Assembly (NCBI GenBank): GCA_013397795.1
Contig: VZTJ01000523.1
Coordinates: 4,185,155 to 4,249,154 of the forward strand
DNA: 64,000 bases
Reading direction: 5' to 3'
Source: Orthonyx spaldingii
Taxonomy: Eukaryota > Chordata > Aves > Passeriformes > Orthonychidae
Each line of letters starts with the position of its first letter. The stretch's first letter is position 1. Shown here in pieces: positions 37,102 through 48,800 of the stretch. The translations under genes were made by a program, and so were the position numbers. The notes below the pieces were generated by a model that saw only the letters and a program-made list of their open reading frames with translations, ran no database searches and had not been told where the DNA came from.

Positions 37102-37510
37102 CTTCATCAACAAGACATGATCATTTGGCAACTCTTAATTGAACATGATGCTCGACAATTTTTTTCCTGACATCAAAGTCTGTGCAGACAGGATATGATT
37201 GTTCTCAGGTAACAGTAATTACCTACTATGCTCATTAAATCAACTCCTTGTTTAAGGTGATGACATAATAATAAAATCTTCATGAATAGGGCAATAGTGC
37301 CCTGCCTCCTACGGAGTTTTCCCAGCACATCTCTTGATACTTTAAAATCGCTGGAAGGTATTGCTGTCTTGCTGAAGGCAGTTACACATCTCTACAAATC
37401 CAGTGATTTCCAAGTGATCCTTTGACTTGTTAATCTCTTATGCTACATTTCTATGGTTCCAAAGAGCATCCTGGATGCAGCTGCTTGTGTGCAGTGTGAT
37501 TCACTTGCAC

Positions 37511-38039
37511 TGTCGTGGAACCCCAGCTGGCAACTCAGCCCCATGCAGCCACTCACTCACTGCTCTTCCTGGCGGGATGGGGGAGAGAACTGAAGAGTTA
37601 AAGTGAGAAAACACATGGGCTGAGATAAGGACAGTTCAATGGGGCTGAAAAAGATGAAAATAATAACGGTGATGATAGTAATAATGATAAAAAAATTAGA
37701 ATATACAAAACAGGTGATGCACAATCCAACTCTCACCACTTCCTGACGGATGCTCGGCCCGTTCCCGAGCAGCAGTCTCAGCCAGTTTTCCCCCACAATT
37801 TATCACACCATATGGTAAGAAATATCCCTTTGGGTCAGCTGTCCTGGCTCTGTGCCCTCCCAACTTCTTGTGTGCTCCAGCTACGAGAAGCTAAAAAGTC
37901 CTTGATTTAGTATAAACACTACTTAGCAACAACTAAACCATCAGCCTGTTATCAACTGTATTCTTACACTAAATCCAAAACACAGCACTATGCCAGCTAC
38001 TAGAAAAAAAAGAACTCTATCCCAGCTGAAATCAAGACA
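37511..38039 (-). mobile_element. Solo LTR of an endogenous retrovirus, degenerate
   Basis: On the minus strand this starts TGTCTTGATTTCAGCTGGGA and runs through AGCTGGCATAGTGCTGTGTT, GTTTAGTTGTTGCTAAGTAG, AGTTGGGAGGGCACAGAGCC and CAGCTGACCCAAAGGGATAT. It ends GGGTTCCACGACA, so the TG...CA ends of an LTR are present (529 bp). It matches an LTR type I remember from songbird and other neoavian genomes, but I cannot give its family name. The TATA element usually found after the ACCATATGG block is lost. A clear target-site duplication was not found. There is no internal retroviral sequence on either side, so it is a solo LTR and not functional as a provirus. Confidence 0.85.
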
Positions 38040-38089
38040 TACTCTGCATTCCCTTGGTCTCTTACTCTAAATTAATTCACTCTTGGATT

Positions 38090-38105
38090 AAAAAAAAAAA
38101 AAAAA
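38090..38105. repeat. Poly-A run
   Basis: Homopolymer of 16 A, about 50 bases beyond the LTR boundary. Confidence 0.9.
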
Positions 38106-38390
38106 GTTCTTGAAAGGTGAGAAAGGGAACGTCCAGCAAGTCAGTCACTTTGCATTACGCAGCTGTAAATCCAAAGCAGCTTACCCAGTGCAGAGTTAGG
38201 AACACAAACATGCAGAGTTACCACCAAGTGCCACACTGTAAGCATGGTGCCTTCTCACCTCTCTCCTGGTAATGTTTTCCTGAGCCTGTAACCTCAATAG
38301 GAAATACTACATTTATGCATTAAAATGACAGGTTCAAAAGTTATACTTTCAGAAGAAGGACAGATATGCAAACATGAAATTCATAACTCA

Positions 38391-38396
38391 TTTATT
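38391..38396 (-). terminator. PHF6: Possible distal PHF6 poly(A) signal
   Basis: Minus-strand AATAAA in ATTCAATAAATGAG, about 4.3 kb after the PHF6 stop. Mammalian PHF6 has a multi-kilobase 3'UTR, so a site this far is possible but unproven. Confidence 0.2.
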
Positions 38397-41139
38397 GAAT
38401 ATATATATGCAAGGATACCAATAAAAAGAAACTAATACTGCAAACTACAACTTTGGAAGTAAAGCCAATATAACAGCAACAAAATATACATAACATTGTA
38501 GATAGGAATGCATTTACCCTCATCCATACATTCCTTGTCTTAACACCTAATGTAAATGTATGCTAGAGCAAAAGCTGCAAATTTTGGCCTAACCTGAGTG
38601 CTTTCTGACAAGCAACAGCTCTCCAGGATTCATTAAGGGCTGAGATGTCACTGCTGACTAATGGCTGTGCATACATATGCATGTATAGGAACTGCTTCAC
38701 CAAGTATATAAATCAAGGGCTGTGTTCTCTTTTTCACCTCCATCACTAATATAGTGGAATCTGACTCTGGTGACATGGAAGAAGAGTTACTAATTGCTAT
38801 CGTGTACTTCCAGTTCTCTTCAGATTAATTTCATCTAATGAGGATTAATTTTCTTGTCAATCTGATACAGCGTATTAATATTTTTGGAATGCACTGATTA
38901 TCACCTGCCAGATAAGTCTGATATTTCAAACAGATTATCACCTCTTCATTTTTCACTCCATTTTAACATGAAGTTCTTTTTCCTATAGGCAGGAGTAAGA
39001 GGCAAACTCTCTTCTGTTATACTACACTATAGGGCCAGATTTGGCAGACTCAAACCATTGCAGATGAGCACAGCTCTTTGTACCCAAAGCTGAGACTTTG
39101 TGGAGTGTAGGTGTGATTCCTCCTAGAGCCTTATCACAGAACCTCCTGTGGATCACCACCTGCTCAAGGAGTAGATCTTCTGCTCACCTCATGCTAGGGA
39201 GCTGCACTGACACTGAACCAGCCTTTTCCCTCTTCCCTGACATGGAGTGACAGCACAGCCCCCTGCCACGGGGTTTGACCACCTTGGCACTGTGCACCAG
39301 CTGTGTCCTCAAGACACTTGAACAGTATCCTTGTGATGCCTGTCCTTCCTTGGTACAGCCCTTTCTGGGAACAGCACAATCACAGATCTGTGAGACCACA
39401 GAGACACAGTGAGTTGGGGAGATCTCTTAATGGAGAGGTGCAGGGAGCTGGGGAGAAACCTCCCTTCTCAGAGGGTTCCAGGCATCTTAAACAGCACACA
39501 AACCTCTTGTGAGCAAAAGAAATGCCCAAAGGCAAAAAGTAACAATAATAAAATTTAAAAAAAAAAGTAAAACCAGCTTTTTAAGACAAGTTTTGTTGAA
39601 TTCATCATGTTGAATTCTCTGATTGTGAGATGAAAGCAGAAGGTGCCTAGTAAAAAAAAATCTCAGTAACAAATTGACTGTACTAATTTAACTAGCTAAT
39701 TTAAACATACCTAGTTCACCTATAGAGCACTTTCATTACTTCTAACATTTCTGGGAAGGCAGTAGATGCTCCAGAATAATCTTCAATATATGCTTGCAAA
39801 GATTACATTGCTTTACCAAAAAAAAAAAAAAGCAAACCAAAACAAACCCCCAAAAATTCAGACAGACTGTCTGAAATTTCAAGCTAAAATACACATAAAA
39901 AGACAGTAATGGCAGTATTTTGTCTTTAAAAAAATGATGTAAATGTTGTATACTATCATACATTGTCATGCTTTTTAAAACTACAATTAAGGACGTAAGA
40001 GATGTACAGTAAATACACTGCTGAGGTACATTTCTTCTAAATATTAACACCACAACATAATTACTCCCCAGCAGGTGATGCTACTTGGGAACATATAAAT
40101 ACAATTTTTACATTGTAAGGCACTTTTACCCAGCATACATGAGCTGAAGTCAGTTATGACAAATTTGAGGCTTGTCAGAAAAGGTTTTTGCTTTTGACTT
40201 TGCTTCCATGAATTCTGAATTGATGACAGTTTCACCAGGCCATTTCAGCACACAGGGGTAACAGGGAAACCAGCCACTCACTCTTCTGCTACCTGAAGGT
40301 AAAGTGCTGTTCTGGTTCTTTGAGGCATGGAATGGGGTCATTTATCCATAACAGGTGAATTATTGGACTGAACATTATACTAAGCCACTGACACACAATG
40401 AATTAAGAGCTCAGTCTCAAGTACAGTCAGTATGCTGGCAGATCTACCCCATGCAAACTTAGTTAAATACAGTAGCTGCAAACAAAGTGCCTTTTTTCCA
40501 TGGGAGGGCCATGTCCGAGGCACAAATTGAAGTAATTTAAATATTGAAGGATGCTATTTTGCATTCTGAAACTGTTCTGAGTGGCTGAAAAATGTTCATA
40601 TTCTAGGAGAAACAAAACACCTTGATAGACAATTTCAATAATCGATCTGTCATTGCAATTCAAGTCACGCTTTTAATTTTGAAAGTTACAAATACAAAAT
40701 AAAAATGATCAATGGCATCATGTTTAGAGCAGTATCTGAATATTTTCTGTACACAGCAATATTTCTTTCCAAACGGCATTATTCTCCAGGAAAGCAAACA
40801 GAATTGATTGAATTCTAACAGGTAAAATGTTAGAAACTCCAATATACAGTAATTGAGTCCCTCAAGACATTAAGGGAATGCATAAGAAGACAAATGACAC
40901 ACGTTAAATCTTTTAAAAATACAAGTAAAAAATGCTACAGAAACTCATGTTACAAATGAACCGCTTTTGCAATACCAATCACAGAAGAACTGTAGCAGTT
41001 TATAGTCAAATCAGTGTCTTTTGCTTGTTTCCTTCCTTCAAATCCAGAAGTTTTGTTGGGAGTTCAGAGTGAAACAAGTCAAAACCCTAAACAAACAATA
41101 AGGTGATGCGGTAGCAATAGACAAACATGTGGACTAGAT

Positions 41140-42685
41140 TCAGCTTTTTGGTTTTATTTAAGTAAGTCTGAGGATGTGCTTTCACAGACCAATTGAAGAA
41201 GCCAGTAGCCATTAGAAATGACAAGGTGTTTTGAAAGCAGTCAGAGGACTGTTCTGTTAGGTTTGGTATAGCCTAGATCTGACCATTCCCTAAAGAAACA
41301 TCAAATTCTAGCAAGTAGAATTCCATAACGTAATTGTTGACTTGACAGAGAAAGGAAAAATATCACTAAAACAATAGGGATGATATGAGAAGTTTCTCAT
41401 ATAGTGGTCATATGATTAAAAAATAAATACCAATCTAGCAAAAAAGGTTGTTTCCTCATTCTTCTTACAGAATATGGGACCTTTATGCACATTCTTGACA
41501 AAACATGAAGTGTTCCACACAACAGAGAACACCTGAGGTATGGACGTCAGATATGGTGGCTAAATTCCATAGTGAGTTAAGAGTTGTAACTCTCTGAAGT
41601 AAAAGAGATTGGGCTGCAAAGTCCAAACATTTGTATAGTAAGGTTTTACTCACACTTGGTGAAGTGTTCTTTGTAAATCAGGACACAGAAAGAGGTGGGT
41701 TGTTGGGGAAAAGAATGAACTACAGCCCTTTGGCATGAGTTCTAAAGCTCACAGCTCAGAACCAACAGCTGCTCAAGTAAATCTCCCGCAAACAATGCCG
41801 GGCGGAATGAGCAATCACAACAGGAACGACCTGAAATGTTCAAGCGTGCTTCGTGTACACCGAGTCCTTTCCTACTGGGTGCTTCCCAAGCAAAAACAGC
41901 GCGGCTTTCCCATGTACAGCCTCCGGAACTTGTGCAGGAAGAAAATGCAAAATTCACAAAGTACCAGCTCGTTGCCACCACGGACTTGTCCATGTTGTTA
42001 ATTAAACTAGCTAAGACCTTTCCTCGTTGCGTGAATCCACTAAACAACTTACACATTCCAAATCTTAAGGTTTTTATTCAGTCCAGAAATATAGATCTTA
42101 CTTCATTTCAATGTCTGCCTTAACTTTTGACACTGTACATATTACATATCATTTATATAGTGTTTCATTTTTTTCCAGACACTGCAGACTACAAACTACA
42201 TAATATTGACATGTAAAACTCTGCCACTTACTGAAGGCTCACACACATGAACGTTTCAGGCAGTTCAATGAAATTTCTAACAGAGTTGGGTAGTAAAAAG
42301 TTACTAACCCTTTTCTGATTTTTAGAAAACAACTTAAAAGAATTAGTAGTTATGATGTCTTAGCCATTCCCAGTTCTATAACTCTGTCCCTTGAACCTGT
42401 TTAAAAAATGATGAAAACAATAGTAAATTTAAAATCATACAGAAAAGCATTTCGCAGCTCTGACATTACATCTACATTTAGCAATAGAAATGAGGGCCTC
42501 CCTTCTTACACTGTTACAAAGTCAGCTGGGTTTAAAAAACAACAAATCCTCCCCATTCTTCTACAGTATGCCAATAAAAAGTACTCTGCATACACTAGAT
42601 TTAAATACTTCACTGCAATAAACTACATTTATTGTATATTGCGTTTCAGTCTTGGTAACAGATCTGTCAGGAGTAACTTCCATAC
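41140..42685 (-). other. PHF6: PHF6 3' untranslated region (proximal part, end approximate)
   Basis: AT-rich sequence after the PHF6 stop codon. Minus-strand AATAAA hexamers occur at 42,633-42,628, 42,078-42,073 and 41,158-41,153. The last gives a UTR of about 1.5 kb. The stretch 41,735-42,060 inside it is unusually CpG-bearing and has overlapping open frames of about 90-104 codons on both strands. I recognise none of them and treat them as chance. Confidence 0.45.
41153..41158 (-). terminator. PHF6: Candidate PHF6 poly(A) signal
   Basis: Minus-strand AATAAA in CTTAAATAAAACCAAAAAG. Earlier candidates are at 42,073 and 42,628. Which is used cannot be read from sequence. Confidence 0.35.
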
Positions 42686-42815
42686 CTAGTTTCCATTGAG
42701 CTGCTGCTGAGGAATGTCATTATGGTCAGTGCCTGATTTGCCACGGCTTTTGCTTTCTCTTTCTTCATCCTCTTCATCTCTTTCATCATTTCCACTATGG
42801 TTTTTACAATAGAGT
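42686..42815 (-). CDS. PHF6: PHF6 last coding exon
   Basis: 130 nt with acceptor TTGTGCCAG. Completes a split lysine, then encodes LYCKNHSGNDERDEEDEERE, SKSRGKSGTDHNDIPQQQLN and GN, stop TAG at 42,688-42,686. The middle (SGTDHNDIP) differs from the human tail; both flanks are conserved. Confidence 0.96.
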
Positions 42816-45800
42816 CTGGCACAATAAAAGAAACAGTGAGGATTTACACTGAAAATATCCATCAAAACCTGCCTTTCCTCTCAATTAGTTTTGAGATGTG
42901 CTACAAGTCGGTTGCAAACTCTTTTGTCATTCACAGCTTTCAGTCAAGCATCAGTTAAACTGAGAAGGAAAACAGGGTTCAAGAGCAGCCAACAAAGCTG
43001 TGACCAATCCCAGTTTTCCCGAGCTGCCACGGCACTGCTCGGCGAATGCCCTCTCGTGGGCACAGCGCGGCAGCTCAGCTGCAGCCAAGGCACAGCTCCT
43101 CAGGAAGGATGGAAAGTTACAGGGTCCAGAAAGCCCTGGGAGGAAGCTACAAACACATCAACATGGAGGAATCATGACATCAACCTTCTTGATCTGAATT
43201 ACAGATTACTGGAGAAGGAAAATATAATACATGTCAAATCATTTTCTCATTTCTCGTATTTACAGCATTATAGAAATTTTAAACTAGTAGAGTACCTGAA
43301 ATATTTTGTGAAGTCAATGATTACTTCAAAATACCATTTTAAATTAAATAATATCCTCTTTTTAAAGAATATATTGACTAGCCAAGTCAGGCAGAAAAAG
43401 TGTCATGAAATATGTTTATTTTCATAAGACATTCAACAATTACATAAGTCCTTACTTATAAATTCCTCGTGACATATTCTCAATGTATTTAGCTTTGTCT
43501 TCTACTCCACAGTGGTAATGGTATGTTTTTATGCAGGCTTTGATTTCACACCCAATAGTAGCACCAGGCTGGCTGCAGAGTGTGCATTTCTGTGCAGGGG
43601 AAAGAAGAGAACAGCACCATTCAGCCTCTCAAGTCTTTTGTCTCTAAATATTCAGTTTAGTGTTCCTCATATTTATAGCTAACATTTTGGAACAGAGAGT
43701 AATTCCTCTGGCAGATCATCCTTCCAATGAAAAGTTTATCAAAGACATGGTAAACCATAAACTATAAAATACCAACCCATCAAAATATGAACACTAGGAT
43801 TTACCTGTCTGTTGTGTAGAAAATTGCTACATGATTGCAATACATGTTATTGCATTTCCAAGGTCATTTTATTGCTGCTGAAGTTAGTATGCTAATATAT
43901 AGTCTTATTTTTTTCAAGGAACAATATTGCTGGTTGTTTATTCTCTCCGTGATCCCCCATCAATTTCTTAGCACTTAAAAAACATCCTGAACTTTAATAA
44001 AATACAGCGTGATGTTTTACCAGCATCCCCATCTCTGAGATCTTAATACATTTTCCTACTAAAACATCAAAACAGTTGGAAACATTGGTTTGTTTCCAAT
44101 GTTAGAGAATATATTCACTGCAAGAACTGCATATTCTCTAATTTTATGTGCAGCTTCACATAGTGTGTTTTTAGTAACACAGGTCCAAAGCTGTTACTCT
44201 CTTATAGTTACAGCACCACTAATATGAATCACATGATTTTATTATAACAACAATTATGTACATTGTCATAAAGAATCCCAAATACCACATGCCCAAACAC
44301 CACTAATATGAAGGTGATTCCTATCTGGCTGCCCTTCCCACAAGGAACAATATATTTTAATTTTGTGTTTAGAAACAGATGGAAAAGATTGCTCCATAAA
44401 AGAAAAGAGGCAGAGCTATACACACCTTACCAGAATCACTAACACATTCACCACATTCTGCAGGTACATACCATTCTTTTTCCTCTCTTGATTTCTTGAA
44501 GTACAGTTTTGATATCAAAATCACCAAATTCTGCCCTTGAAGTTGTTGTTAGCTGGACAGTGCCAGAAGAGAACAACTGTAAAACAAGCAAGTCAAAATA
44601 ATATCAGGTCACCAACATGATTGGAAATTTTTTTCTGTGCTGGAATAACTGGGCATTGAACATCCTGTTTTGTGATCTCAGCATGTATTTTACCAACAAA
44701 CTAGGAAAAACCCTATGCTGAGCAATTAAGGTATTCCTTCTGATCCCCACCTGACTGCTTTAATTAGAGTTGTTGCCTTAGAGAAATGTATTTTAAAAGA
44801 CAGAGGAGTAGATGAGAAATAATGATAAGGTGAAATCATAAAGTAGCAAATGAGCAATATTATCAATTACACTACTCAACTTTTTAGGAATATTCCATTT
44901 CCTGCCCTGTGACATATATGTAATTCAGGTTCAACCCTGATGGTCAGTGTAGCTGTGAAGTCCTGAGGGATGACAATGGAGCACAGAACTACCATCCCTT
45001 CCATCATCATCTTGGTATATTCAGCTTTAACTGCCTTAAAACTGAAGTTCAGGTACACAAAGTAACAAAGCCTTGCTAGAGTAAGACTTGAAGCTGCTGG
45101 CACACACCAGCTCTCTGTTCAGTGAGGCTGGGTACTGAAAGTTCGTGAGTACTCCACAGATTGCCTGGACTATTTATTCATTTTGAGGTACAACACGAAC
45201 CAGTGAAATTTGTTACCCAAAGCCCTATCTCATTCATAGAACAAGTGATATGAAAGATGGCACTGTCTGCTCATGTTCATTGTAATTAGATCCCGTTGAG
45301 AATGACAGTTCTATAAATGTGATCATCTAAAGGCAGGAACTTTCTAGAACTTCCACGTCCCTACTTAAGTCACACAGCCTGAATCCGCAGGTCAGAAAAT
45401 TAATGAAGTTCATGGATTGGTCTCAGATTGTGCCTGAATGCCTGTGAAGCTATTTTATTCTTAGAAAGGATTCTTTTAGTTAAAACTGTTTTCTGTTTTC
45501 CTTTTTAAATACTTCATATGCATTTAGATGCTAAGGGAGCATTTTTAATAAGCTAAAGAGTCTCCCTGAGCTAATTCTATCTCTTAGCATGAAGCCAACT
45601 TTTATTCATATTGCCTGCAGTGAAAATAAATGAATTGCTCACTTTGCAACACTTCAGTGCTTAAGGAGATCATCAGCATACAGACAATACTCATGCATAA
45701 TTACATGTGAGGGTACTGTATTAAAATCCAAAATAGAAATTCAGACAACACTCACAGAATGGAGTGGATAACAACAATACTGTTACTCACCATGCACTTA

Positions 45801-48800
45801 TAGTGTGCTGCAGCCTTTTTGGCATTAAATATATGAAGCTTTCCTCTAGCTTCATTTTCTTCTTCACCTGCATGACAGAATCCACATTTAGGTTTTGTAT
45901 CACTGGGGCTGCTTCTGTGGGGAGACCTGTCTCTCTGAAAGAAAAACATTTTACTAAAATATACTGCTGGGACACAAATAAGGTTGCAATTTTAAAAGCC
46001 TGTGGCCACCAGCTGGAGGCTCAGACAAATGCAAATTTTAATAAAACTTATATTTCAGAGAAGAAATATGCAATTCTGTCTTCTAAGAAGTTTAGCTTAT
46101 TTACTGCTTACATAGGAACTGCTTTCTATTTCATCTGTGCCATGTGAGGACGTAGATCTAGTGTCTTCTGATTGCCCTTTTAAATTTGTTTTTCTTGGCT
46201 TTCCCTTACGACCCCTCCTTTTTCCTTTGGGAGGTGAAGGCTCCAATTCGTGTTCATTGATATTTTCTTCTAAATCTGCTTTAGAAGTCAGAAAACATCA
46301 TTAAATTTCTCCACAATTTTATACAAAACAAACTAAGAAAAAAGCCCAAACCAAACAAAGAAACCCCACAACCCACCAAAACCAGGCAAGAAAAACAACA
46401 GTTTGTGTTTTCTGTATTTTGATCAGAAATAAAAATAGCACCTTTTTCCCATTTATTACAAACATGCAACTGCAGGTCCTGAAAACATTACTTTTTATAT
46501 GTTACACAGCTTTGCATCTTTATAACATCATATATGAAGTTTTAGTGTTTCTTACAACTTCTACTTTCAGACCTAAAATGTGTCCTCAGATACACATCTT
46601 CACCTTCACTGAAAATAACATTCATTTAACTACAGTGAATCTGGGAAGTGTTTTCACCCATGAAAAGTGCTATTAATTTATTTTAAGATGCATAACTCCA
46701 ATGTAAATGGCCCTTGACAGTATGCCAGTGTACCCAAATAACACCTCTCTCCTTGCTTTATTAATTGATGCCTGTGGACTTAAGAAAAAAATTCACCCAC
46801 TGGGTTATAACATTAACATCAAGCTTTAAAACTGAAATTTATTTTGCCTTTGTGAAACAAATCTACAATTTTATGTCACTACAGAATATTTTTACATCTG
46901 CAGCTAAAAGCAGCCTCCAGTTTAGCAGAAATCATCCACACTAACAACAGCCCATATCAAGTATATACAGACCACTGAGAATATAAGAACACATATTCTA
47001 ATAAAGACATACCAAAAATGCCTGACAAGTTCCTTTGCAAATGTCAGCTGAGCTGTGAATGCTACACAGAGCTGAGTCCAGCATTTGGGCACATTGTCCT
47101 TTGGACAACTCACAGCTCTACAGAGGAAACTGTTCAATTCTGCAAAATTAAGATTGCTTCCAATATGATCTAATTAAATTGTATCTGATAACTACCAGCC
47201 TATTCAGTATCTAACAATCAGCTCTATTCAGTCACTAACAACTTTCTTACTCACAGGAGCATCCTCCTTTTTTTCTTTTAATATGTAGCACCCACCCCTG
47301 ATTGAACCACAAACATATTTCAGCAGACTTGTTCAAAGAAACATGCACAGACCCTGCTGAAGGACTTTTCTTCTCAAAATCCAAACCACAAACATCAGTA
47401 TGAGCCCTCAAACAGAAGGAAATGGTAACCAGAAGACTTGGAACATTCATTTGATGGATATTGCCATACTGTTTTAGTATCCAGACAGGACATCTCAGTT
47501 GGAGCCTAAATGCTGTTTCAGCACTCATCTTTCTTACCTAACGTCACATAAAAATCAGATCACATTTCTATCTCATGATAACAGTGACTCAACTGCACAA
47601 AACTTGAAGTCAAAGTGCTGAACATATTCCACAGTCACCAAGTGGGAGCAGAAGACAAGTGAATCCCTGGCCCGGCCTGGCACACAGGTACATCCTGTTC
47701 AGCTCCATCTATTGTAGCTGTCACTACTCCCCAAGGAAGCTACAGCTTCTGCTCAGTTAGTAAGGAAGGACAGAAAACTGATCCAAATGCATCACAAGGG
47801 GTTATACAGAAATTTACACAGATCTGCAGATTATTTTGGTTTAAACTTACAAATTTTTCAGCTATACATGGATTTGCCCAAGACGACTAAGACACATCAG
47901 TCTGTCTACAACATCTCTACACTTTAATATATAAACTACTCTAATTACATGTCAAAAGCACCATTTATTTTACTCTGAAAAAACTAAATACATGATGACA
48001 CAGATTATGTAATGAAACAATAAATTTTACATTTTCTTCTCAGAATTTCCTAACATTATTTTTCTTTTGTCACCACTTGCTAAATTCCCCAAGCAAGATG
48101 ATGCAATTTAGATATTGACCTCTCAGACTGCATACAGCAAGTTTTATTATAATCTGAAAACCTCTTTCAAAAAGAATTCTTTTATCTTGTTCATCATACG
48201 AACTCTCCACCAATTATTCAAAGAAATTTGTGAATATTTGTCTCTATTTTTACATTTACAGAAATCATAGATGGTTATTCTAGAAAAATAGTCTTACAAA
48301 AAAGTGACTATTGCATTTGTGATCCTTTAAATGACATCAATAAGAAGTTAAAATATTCCTTCCAAAATAATCCAATGGATCTCCCTGCTGTATTTAATGA
48401 AGCAAAACATAGTCCATTCACCACCATTCCTTATTTTTCCCAAAGCTCCTTGTAAATTCTGTCAGCCAAAATGCTTTCCACCTCTCAGTCCACCCTTACT
48501 TTCCACAATAACATTAAAGCATGTCCTGAACTCTTTACAGTCCCACTTACAAAACTAGAAGTGATTTCATAATTGCTAAAAACCAAGCACGCCTTATGAA
48601 AACCAACTTCTTATAATAAATATCAGCCTCCTAATAGAATAAGTTTTAAGTGCTATTTTTTAGTCTATATTAGTATATTTAAGATTTGAAAAATAAAAAT
48701 GTTGTATTTTTAAAAGGTAGTTTCAGTGTAAGATAAAAAAACATGAAGAATGCACAGCTTTCCTCAAAGTAGAACCCCTCTTCTGTGCTCAAAACTACAA

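Larger units (their letters stand above)
38040..41140. other. Region between the LTR and the nearer PHF6 3'UTR
   Basis: AT-rich with no recognised exon. Contents: a poly-A run at 38,090-38,105; AATAAA on the minus strand at 38,396-38,391, which could be a distal PHF6 3' end; a GC-richer patch at 39,060-39,480 with only chance open frames; A-rich runs near 39,550 and 39,820. Confidence 0.45.

Noticed and set aside
37557..37796. Minus-strand 79-codon open frame with a hydrophobic run.
   Set aside because: It falls wholly inside the solo LTR and reflects its T-rich R/U5-like part, not a gene.
42891..43427. Plus-strand open frame of 178 codons between the last two PHF6 exons.
   Set aside because: It lies in a PHF6 intron, antisense, with no promoter or splice sites that I can support and no recognisable domain. 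Composition looks like translated intron.
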